Part shown: positions 1 to 6,361 of the stretch, piece after piece
Numbering within the stretch: the first letter of the stretch is position 1
Layout of the letters: every line of letters starts with the position of its first letter
Source: Roseimicrobium gellanilyticum
GTDB lineage: Bacteria; Verrucomicrobiota; Verrucomicrobiia; Verrucomicrobiales; Verrucomicrobiaceae
Reading direction: 5' to 3'
DNA: 64,000 bases
Assembly (NCBI RefSeq): GCF_003315205.1
Contig: NZ_QNRR01000007.1
Location: 62,001 to 126,000 of the forward strand
Position numbers and translations under genes: made by a program
Notes under the pieces: model-generated
What the model was told of the DNA's origin: nothing
What the model saw: the letters and a program-made list of their open reading frames with translations, nothing else
Databases searched by the model: none

Positions 1-569
1 GTGTCGGCGAGTCATACGCTGTTGGACGCTGGTTGGCAAATGGAGATTAGAAGACCGGTTCCCATCACGATAGGCAGCCCATTTCGGTGTCTTCTAAAGA
101 TGCGTTGGCCGCGTAGATACCGAGAACAACATCGATTACTTCTGCGCAGAGCTTCAATCACCCCGCGCTGCTGTGGCGCCTCGGACGTATCTGAGAACCT
201 GTATTCAAGACCTTGGCCAGTCAATGACTGCGGCGAAGTGGACAAGGGAGAGGAAGTTCTGAGCGAGCTTGTCACGACGGGATGCGGTGCAGCCCCATCG
301 TCTTTGGCCCAGCGACTGTGCCAGCTGTGGATGATCGAGTACGGACCGAACCGCTCGGGAAGGTCCTGCATTGCGCAGACGGTAGAACAACGCCTCCAAT
401 GACAAGCCCATGTCCGTGCGAGAGGTCGTCCGCCTTGATTTACATGGGCACCTCCACGGCGAGAGTGTGAAGTCATATGTCGTATCTACGTGCATGTGAG
501 GACCGTGGATCCGTGATCCGGCCAGACCCGAGGGTGGTGTTGCGAAAATCGTCAACGAGGTCAACGGCC
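1..569. other. Region without an intact gene
   Basis: No open frame here has a recognisable full-length product. The stretch lies downstream of the SH3-domain gene that ends at 570. The only recognisable content is a decayed transposase tail on the minus strand (205-411). Frames on the plus strand are rich in Arg, Cys and Trp and look like chance readings. Confidence 0.6.
205..411 (-). pseudogene. IS5-type transposase remnant (C-terminal end)
   Basis: Read on the minus strand, the frame holds LEALFYRLRN and, further on, DKLAQNFLSLVHFAAVIDW before a stop at 205. In IS5/IS427-type DDE transposases these two pieces are nearly adjacent and joined by an FRRIATRY-like segment. Here about 25 unrelated codons separate them, so the gene looks interrupted as well as truncated. 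No catalytic DDE residues or terminal inverted repeats were found nearby. The assignment rests on remembered family patterns and could be wrong. Confidence 0.4.
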
Positions 570-1973
570 CTACTCCAGGTCCACAACCTGAGCGATTCGC
601 TCGGCCTCTTCATCCGAAGCAGCCTGGTCGGGGCGGTAGATGAGGAACGTGCCGTCACTTGTCTGGTCCTCCTGACCGCCGGCACCCGTCGAAACGTGAA
701 AGAGATGGATGCTTGTCCGCCCACTCCAGTTGCTGCGGAATTTAGGTCCAGAGCAATCCATACGACCGTGCCATTGAAAATCGCTCAATCCCCGCGCGAC
801 CCATGAGGAGGTGGAATCGAATTCGAAACCAAAGTGACCCCGCTTGCACTTGGCCACCACAATGGGACCTCTCCCAGGAGGCAGGTCCACAGTCAGCTCA
901 ACGTTGAACGTGCCACGCTTGTTCAACCGGATCAGAATGGGTCCATTGCCCAGGCTGCCCAGGTGGCTGCGACGCTCGGGCCGCCTGACATAAATCTGGT
1001 TGGGACCGCGGGTGCTGACTGTCTCTCCACTGTATACATCGCCCATCTCATTGGAGCGCATGAAGTGCCAGGTGGCATCCGTGAACTGCGGTCGTGCGGC
1101 ATAGCTTTTGAGGGCGGGTTCCCGCGAAGCTGCTGCGGTAAGTATGTCCGCCCAACGCTCGTGGTAGCCCCCGTTCTGTTTCGCGCCGAGAAGATTGCGG
1201 GCCATGACTTGAACAGCCCCTGCCCGGAGGATTGCACGCGCCAGCACGTTCAATGCGGGGTCGGCACCGTCCCGCTGGGATCCGGTGGCACTTTGGATGA
1301 AAGCATCCCTTGCGTCATTCACCGCGGCTCGGCCGGCACTCTCACTAGCACGCGCGATGATTTGCAGTGCACCATCCAGTTGGAGGGCATTACCACAAAA
1401 ATCCGTGATGGATCCTGGCACTTCGTCCACCAACTCCGATTCAAGAAGATCCTTCACCCCAAGCGCCCGGCCCAATGCCCAGTGAGCATCGGTATACACA
1501 TTGTTCCCGATGGAAACCTGGTAAGAACTCGCCAGGAAGTAGGACATGGTGACGGAGTGCAACTCGTAGAGAAATTTTTCAGTGGCGGAAGCATCCGCGG
1601 TGGGCGGCTGGATTCCGGGCGAAAAATGCCCCCCCAGATCCGAGTCGTCTGCTTGAGACGTCCTGGTTTCCGGAGTGGTTGGCGACGCAGCCACCGCCTT
1701 CCCCAGGACGCGTATGCAACTGCTATGCATGTATCCACTCGTCCCGTCCGGCATTCTTACCAGCCACCAGCTCTCCGAGGACGGCTCTACCAGGAAACGG
1801 ACGTCCTCATCAATCCTGCCCAAAATCGGCGTTTTGGTGCTCTTTCCCTGGCGAACATTCGTGTAGCCATCCGCATCGTCAATTACGGCGAGGTGTGTGA
1901 GTTCCGCAAAAGCGTAGTTTGCGGCGGTGAGCATCCAGACCAGTAGAACGATAGGCAAAATTGATTTGATCAT
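570..1973 (-). CDS. Secreted SH3b-domain protein, function unknown
   Basis: This 467-residue protein starts with a signal peptide (about residues 1-23, ending AFA). A bacterial SH3-like domain follows at about 27-95, with the typical DGYTNVRQG start and a late GYMHSSC segment. SH3b domains usually bind peptidoglycan or peptide stems in the envelope. The middle (about 130-290) is helical and the last 130 residues look beta-rich; neither part is recognised. I chose the start at 1973 rather than 2159 because it gives a clean signal peptide and avoids overlapping the lipoprotein gene upstream. It is the last gene of the long minus-strand series. Confidence 0.7.
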   Translation of the reverse strand: MIKSILPIVLLVWMLTAANYAFAELTHLAVIDDADGYTNVRQGKSTKTPILGRIDEDVRFLVEPSSESWWLVRMPDGTSGYMHSSCIRVLGKAVAASPTTPETRTSQADDSDLGGHFSPGIQPPTADASATEKFLYELHSVTMSYFLASSYQVSIGNNVYTDAHWALGRALGVKDLLESELVDEVPGSITDFCGNALQLDGALQIIARASESAGRAAVNDARDAFIQSATGSQRDGADPALNVLARAILRAGAVQVMARNLLGAKQNGGYHERWADILTAAASREPALKSYAARPQFTDATWHFMRSNEMGDVYSGETVSTRGPNQIYVRRPERRSHLGSLGNGPILIRLNKRGTFNVELTVDLPPGRGPIVVAKCKRGHFGFEFDSTSSWVARGLSDFQWHGRMDCSGPKFRSNWSGRTSIHLFHVSTGAGGQEDQTSDGTFLIYRPDQAASDEEAERIAQVVDLE

Positions 1974-2119
1974 GATATATGGAAAACTAAAGATTCTGAA
2001 TTGGCCAATGGTTTCTCTGCGCAAACGTGTTACGGAGGATTGCAAGGCAGCACCGTCAAGGATGCGGAGATCCAGACCACACATCGAAGGTGACAAGTCC
2101 CACGGCCGCTTGTTATTGA

Positions 2120-2512
2120 TTACCATGGGGCCGGATCGTTCCAATGCTGCTTCTGCCATTCGTGCCGCTTCTCAACCGCGCGCAAGTACTTGATCGCTTC
2201 CTGATCGCCCAGGGCGGCGCGCTTGCGTGCAATGGCGATGTCCATATCCTCAGCTTCGAAGAGCACGTCCGCCCACCACGGTGTTCTGTTATTGCCTGCG
2301 TTGTAGGGACCGGTAGGCAGGGGCTTCTGCCCCGGCTTTTGATAGGAATTCTGATACGGCTGTTGCTGGTACGACCGTTGATATGACTTTTGATAAGGCT
2401 GCTGATACGCGGTGCGATGCTGACCGCCGAAATATCCGGACTCGATGGGGGTAAGGGCCTCACAGGAACTGAGAAGCGCGCACAGGGGAATAAGGAGCAC
2501 GGTGTGTTTCAT
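2120..2512 (-). CDS. Small lipoprotein with Gln/Tyr-rich repeats
   Basis: The 130-residue product has a lipoprotein signal ending LLSSC, so Cys17 would be lipidated. Residues 37-65 consist of imperfect QPYQKSYQ-like repeats rich in Gln, Tyr and Lys, probably unstructured. A short helical C-terminal part (about 80-130) is rich in Ala, Glu, Lys and Trp. The start at 2512 is preceded by a CATCATCCCACC leader without a Shine-Dalgarno sequence, as for several neighbours. No family is recognised. It lies between the zinc-finger membrane protein and the SH3 protein on the same strand, which suggests an envelope role. Confidence 0.65.
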   Translation of the reverse strand: MKHTVLLIPLCALLSSCEALTPIESGYFGGQHRTAYQQPYQKSYQRSYQQQPYQNSYQKPGQKPLPTGPYNAGNNRTPWWADVLFEAEDMDIAIARKRAALGDQEAIKYLRAVEKRHEWQKQHWNDPAPW

Positions 2513-2596
2513 GGTGGGATGATGAGGATGATGGGATGGATGTGGATGAGGTGATGGAAAGCGGGTGCTTTGAGAGTATTCCTGCCAGACGGCGAA

Positions 2597-2941
2597 TCAG
2601 GTGACGAGGAGCACGACGCCCCAGGATGTGCCGGCGGCGATGGCTGCGAAGAAGATCACGCTGGAGAGACAGCCCTTGCGGATCGTGTGGTAGCCATCGC
2701 CATCACACACATGGCATTTGCGCAGCACACCCTTGCCTTCACAACGGTGGCAGTACTCCCCGCCATATGTGTATCCGGGTTCCCTGCCGCTGCCGTTGCA
2801 ATAGTAGCAAGTGCCGCTACCGCTGCCGTTGCAGTTCTTGCAGAGCTCGCATCCTTCCGGGATGACGAACTTCTTGCGTCCAACCCTGTCGAAAAGCCAC
2901 AGGATGAACAGGACCCCGACAATCATTGCGATCTGTTCCAT
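2597..2941 (-). CDS. Small membrane protein with DnaJ-type zinc-finger repeats
   Basis: The 114-residue protein has a hydrophobic segment at each end (about 3-18 and 92-113). Between them are four CxxCxGxG motifs: CKNCNGSG, CYYCNGSG, CHRCEGKG and CHVCDGDG. This is the pattern of the DnaJ cysteine-rich domain, which binds two zinc ions, but there is no J domain, so it is not a normal co-chaperone. The module may bind unfolded protein or act in thiol chemistry close to the membrane; that is inference. It is transcribed with the surrounding envelope genes. Confidence 0.65.
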   Translation of the reverse strand: MEQIAMIVGVLFILWLFDRVGRKKFVIPEGCELCKNCNGSGSGTCYYCNGSGREPGYTYGGEYCHRCEGKGVLRKCHVCDGDGYHTIRKGCLSSVIFFAAIAAGTSWGVVLLVT

Positions 2942-3032
2942 GGTCTTGTGAGTGGGAATAGCGATCTACGTCTCCGGCGCACCCCGGGCTTTGAGCGAGT
3001 GCAGTGGGAGTTGAGCAGCAGCCCAGGCCGGA

Positions 3033-3551
3033 CTAGCGCAGGGGATACTTTTCATTTGCCTCCATGACGCCCGCGTGAATGGAATTGTGGTCCTGTCTGT
3101 ACTCGTCATGCGCGTTGCGAATGATGGTGAGTTTCTCGTGGGCGTTGTTCGCCTGGAGAAGCGAGTGGTAGATCTCGCCCACCACGCCCGCCCGTCTTCC
3201 AATGCCGGCTGTCAGCGTCTCTTCATCCACGAAGCCCACGGTGCCGCGAAGGTAGACACCCGCTGAGCTCCCTGCAGGGGCAACGGTCAGAACTGCCGCG
3301 ACGGCGGTTACATTTCCACTCGATACCGTGTTGAACTTCAGAAGAAAACGGCACTGGTCGGTGGTGGTGCTCAAGGAATAGCGACCGCTCGAGTTGATCA
3401 ACACGGCGATGCCCTTGGCCATCAGCCGCGTCACAGCGTCGCTATCGGGAGCCATCTGGATTTCGACAGGGATGTCTGCGGCGGCGGACGAGCTGGGCTG
3501 GATGAAGAATGCAATGGCGGCGAGACAGAGCGAGGTGAGTAGATGTTTCAT
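3033..3551 (-). CDS. Secreted protein of unknown function
   Basis: With the start at 3551 the product has 172 residues and a good signal peptide (about 1-24, ending SAAA). An upstream in-frame extension to 3674 is proline- and arginine-rich and was rejected as non-coding. The mature part holds a predicted mixed alpha/beta domain that includes QCRFLLKFNT and GVYLRGTVGFVDEET, and ends in a hydrophilic helix. No catalytic motif or known family is visible. It sits downstream of the ECF sigma factor and a small FHA protein on the same strand. Confidence 0.6.
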   Translation of the reverse strand: MKHLLTSLCLAAIAFFIQPSSSAAADIPVEIQMAPDSDAVTRLMAKGIAVLINSSGRYSLSTTTDQCRFLLKFNTVSSGNVTAVAAVLTVAPAGSSAGVYLRGTVGFVDEETLTAGIGRRAGVVGEIYHSLLQANNAHEKLTIIRNAHDEYRQDHNSIHAGVMEANEKYPLR

Positions 3552-3730
3552 AAGCGGATTCTGACGTCTTTGGTTGTTCGATGGAGGTGGCGGACGTGGT
3601 GGCGTGACGTTTCTCTGGAGAGGCTTTCGGTGAATCTGCGCGCGATTGGGCCATCCATGGCGGGCAGGATCCATGGCGCATCAGGGTGACTTCTTTCCCG
3701 GGACCGAACCCGTTCAGCGATTCACCAAGC

Positions 3731-4213
3731 TCAGGACTTCTGATGAAGAAACACCATGAAGGTGAAGCCTCCTGCATGGATGAAGTCGCCGTGGTGGATG
3801 AAGCACTGCTTGATCCTGGCGGGACTTTCGTTGACGCGCGTGCCGTTGCTGGAATCGAGATCTGTCAGGACATATTTCTGACCGTGCTGGGAGATGCTGA
3901 AATGGCAGCTGCTGAGTTTTTTCTGGCTGTCTTCCACCTGCCAGTCGGCCCTGCGGCTGCGTCCTACCGTCAGGGATTTCTTGATTGGTGTGAAGCCGGC
4001 GGGGCCGAGGCCGCCGCCCTGTATGGAAGCCACAAGGGGCCCGGCCTTGCCAGCCGGCAATGCCTCTGAGACCTTGCTGATGACCAGCATCCTCTGGAGG
4101 AAGGCTTGATTGTTTGCGGGAAGGGAGAAGACTTCCGCGGTCGTATTGGAGAGCATGGTCTCAATGGTCTCATCAGATGGCAGGAACGCCTTTTGGGGAA
4201 GAGAGTCTTTCAT
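3731..4213 (-). CDS. FHA-domain protein
   Basis: This 160-residue cytoplasmic protein has an FHA domain in its second half. The hallmarks are a GR at 84-85, the SSCHF segment with His104, and LDSSNGTRVN around residues 118-128. FHA domains bind phosphothreonine peptides, so the protein is a likely reader of the marks made by the kinases encoded upstream. The first 75 residues are not recognised. The gene follows the sigma factor by 26 bases; a start at 4237 is also possible, but 4213 follows a CACCCCATC leader like its neighbours. Confidence 0.75.
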   Translation of the reverse strand: MKDSLPQKAFLPSDETIETMLSNTTAEVFSLPANNQAFLQRMLVISKVSEALPAGKAGPLVASIQGGGLGPAGFTPIKKSLTVGRSRRADWQVEDSQKKLSSCHFSISQHGQKYVLTDLDSSNGTRVNESPARIKQCFIHHGDFIHAGGFTFMVFLHQKS

Positions 4214-4239
4214 GATGGGGTGGGGTGGAGCATGCATTT

Positions 4240-5079
4240 CTAGCTGTCCCGGGGATCGCGACCGGCACGCAGGTCTGCAAAAATTTCGGCGAGTTTGTCT
4301 TTGATGAACTTGACTTCCTTGTCCACGTGGTTGCTCGACATCTTGTAGTGCGTCATGATGGCTGGCTTGGTGAGGCATCCGGCTCCATCTCGTGGGAGCC
4401 TGGCCAGGGCCTTTATTTCCATCATGTGTTCCGCAGGCAGGGGGGAGGAAGACGATGCCAGGGTGGTTTCGAAGACCTGCGGCAGTTTCAAGGCGAGGAA
4501 CAAGGCGAGCTTGCGCGGATGACTCCTCTTCGTGCACTGGGGCAGCAGACGGATGGCCTGCTCGAAGAGCGCCATGGTGTAGTTCCGCTCGGATTCTTCG
4601 TCCACGATGGTATCGGGCGAGGCATCGTCATCCTTGATTTGCTCAATCAGGTCACGGCCACCGTCCGCCGAGTCATTCGAAAGGTCCGAGAACAGCACCT
4701 CCCGCTCGCGCTGCGCATTGTAGCGGTGCTTCCAGATGGCCCGCTTGGTCACCACGAACAACCATTGCCGGAACCCACCGTGCTTCTTGCCCTTGGTACC
4801 ATCGAGTCCGTCAGGATTGGCGATGAAAACGCGATTCTCGCGATCATAGGTAAAGGTCTTGGACATGCGGTTGACCGCCAGCATCACCTCCTGGAGGACG
4901 TCCCTTGACGTGGCCTCACTGAGTCCCCACATACGGGACATGCTGAGGATCACACCCTCGTACATCTCATAAAAGCGCAGCCAGGCTTTGTCGTCCGTAT
5001 TGGTGCGAAGGCGTGAAAGCAGCGTGGGACGAGTGCGGATCTCATCGTTCATCTGCAGTTTCTTGCTAGGTTTGTGCAT
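4240..5079 (-). CDS. ECF-type RNA polymerase sigma factor
   Basis: The 279-residue product opens with TRPTLLSRLR followed by AWLRFYEMYEG, which is typical of the long ECF sigma factors of Planctomycetes and Verrucomicrobia. Region 2 covers about 25-120 and includes SRDVLQEVMLAVNRM and FRQWLFVVTKRAIWKH. Region 4 is less clear; the C-terminal part ends in a helical HVDKEVKFIKDKLAEIF segment. No anti-sigma gene with a membrane helix is adjacent, and the kinases and FHA proteins next door could regulate it instead. The start is uncertain; 5052 is the next in-frame ATG. Confidence 0.85.
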   Translation of the reverse strand: MHKPSKKLQMNDEIRTRPTLLSRLRTNTDDKAWLRFYEMYEGVILSMSRMWGLSEATSRDVLQEVMLAVNRMSKTFTYDRENRVFIANPDGLDGTKGKKHGGFRQWLFVVTKRAIWKHRYNAQREREVLFSDLSNDSADGGRDLIEQIKDDDASPDTIVDEESERNYTMALFEQAIRLLPQCTKRSHPRKLALFLALKLPQVFETTLASSSSPLPAEHMMEIKALARLPRDGAGCLTKPAIMTHYKMSSNHVDKEVKFIKDKLAEIFADLRAGRDPRDS

Positions 5080-5119
5080 GGGGCTGCGGTTCGGTTCGTC
5101 TTGAGCTATCGGGTTACAG

Positions 5120-5152
5120 GCTCCGCCCACCGTGGGAGGGTGTGGGCGGAGC
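5120..5152 (-). terminator. Strong hairpin after the Ppx/GppA-like gene
   Basis: An 11-bp perfect stem (GCTCCGCCCAC at 5120-5130 and GTGGGCGGAGC at 5142-5152) encloses an 11-base loop. It lies 15 bases past the stop of the 5167-6282 gene and upstream of the sigma-factor start. No T-run follows on the minus strand, so it may be a factor-dependent terminator, a processing site or an mRNA stabiliser. It is the best candidate boundary between the kinase cluster and the sigma-factor group. Confidence 0.45.
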
Positions 5153-5166
5153 GAGGGGCGACTTTC

Positions 5167-6282
5167 TTAATACCTGGCGGCAATCTTTTCCTTCACATAT
5201 CCCTGGGGCCAGGCGTAGAGCGCGCGGCGGGAGAAGAAGATGCCGTCCTTGCGTTCAGCATGCATGTTGTCTGTGAAGAGTTTCAGGAGGATGGCGCCCG
5301 CCGTGAGTTCATCCTGGTTGAAGATGCCGATGACACGGTCCAGTTCCTCGTTGGCGGCTTTGAGATCGCCCTTGAGCTTCGACCTGTCAGGCTTGAGCAA
5401 TGCCGCAGGGTTGGTGGTGGCGAGCTCGTAGAACCGGTTGATGTCTGCTGCCGAGAGGGGAACCCAGTCGCTCGTCTTTTTGCCGGCGGGATCTTCGGGA
5501 TCCTTGGAGCCGATGCGTTCCGGGTGGAGCAGGGTGGTCATCACGTACGGCAGGCCGCCTGCCAGATAGAGCCGGGAGCAGTTTTGCATGCCGGGCTTGT
5601 TGCGGATCTGGCCCTGCAGCGGTGCCAGAAGCTCTTCGCCAGCCAGCTTCATCGCTACCGCCTTGAAGTCTTCACCGTTTTGCTTGAGCTTGGTCACCTC
5701 CTTGGAGAAGGTGCCGGTGCCCATTTGCAGCGCGTACGTCTCGAAGGTCGCGGGAGGCTCATCGAGATAGGCGCCCTTCGAGTTGCCGCTCCCGATGTCA
5801 AGCACGACCACTTCATTCTTGCCATAACGGTGGGGTGGCACGATGCCCTGGAAGACATAGCGGGACTCGGTGGGCGCATCGATGCTCTGCAACTCGATAC
5901 CCTTCACCTGCTTGCCTTCCAGCTTGGCTTTCACTTCCGCGGGAATCCCGCTGCTCATCACCACATAGATCTGATTTTCGGGCATGTGATATTTCCCGAT
6001 CATGGAGCTTTTGATGTTCAGCACTTCCTGGGCGACCTGGGGTGCGGTGTCTCCATCATAGGGATTCTTGTTCTTCGGCTTGAATTCCTCAATGGTGAAA
6101 GGCGGCAGGAGGAGCTTGTTGGCGTCCAATCCCTTGTCTTCCACCACGATGGCCTTGATGCCCTTGGAGCCAAGCTCGATGACGCCGAAGCATTTCTCAG
6201 GTGGGGGAAGGGTCTGCGCCTGCGCGGCCTGGGTAAGAATGGCCAGGCAGAATACGCCGGCCGTGATGCACGTTGATTTCAT
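5167..6282 (-). CDS. Secreted Ppx/GppA-like actin-fold protein
   Basis: The 371-residue protein has a signal peptide (about 1-22, ending AQA), which is unusual for this family. The mature part shows the first phosphate loop as VIELGSKGIKAIV (around 34-46) and the second as VVLDIGSGNSKGAYLD, the pattern of Ppx/GppA phosphatases in the actin/hexokinase/Hsp70 superfamily. In known members the first loop starts with Asp; here it is Glu. A cytosolic nucleotide or polyphosphate substrate is unlikely outside the inner membrane, so the role is open. It is the last gene of the kinase cluster. The start at 6282 follows a CACCTCCACC leader. Confidence 0.7.
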   Translation of the reverse strand: MKSTCITAGVFCLAILTQAAQAQTLPPPEKCFGVIELGSKGIKAIVVEDKGLDANKLLLPPFTIEEFKPKNKNPYDGDTAPQVAQEVLNIKSSMIGKYHMPENQIYVVMSSGIPAEVKAKLEGKQVKGIELQSIDAPTESRYVFQGIVPPHRYGKNEVVVLDIGSGNSKGAYLDEPPATFETYALQMGTGTFSKEVTKLKQNGEDFKAVAMKLAGEELLAPLQGQIRNKPGMQNCSRLYLAGGLPYVMTTLLHPERIGSKDPEDPAGKKTSDWVPLSAADINRFYELATTNPAALLKPDRSKLKGDLKAANEELDRVIGIFNQDELTAGAILLKLFTDNMHAERKDGIFFSRRALYAWPQGYVKEKIAARY

Positions 6283-6361
6283 GGTGGAGGTGATGATGTG
6301 GTTTCTTGTTTTTGTGTTCAATCCTGGTTGTCTGGATGAAAATGAGGACCTGCTTTTCTCG

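Noticed and set aside
834-1946. 370-codon plus-strand frame opposite the SH3-domain gene
   Set aside because: The SH3 domain and signal peptide on the minus strand are convincing; the other frame shows no structure.
5074-6276. 400-codon plus-strand frame opposite the Ppx/GppA-like gene
   Set aside because: The minus-strand gene has a signal peptide and two phosphate loops; the plus-strand reading has neither start context nor domain.
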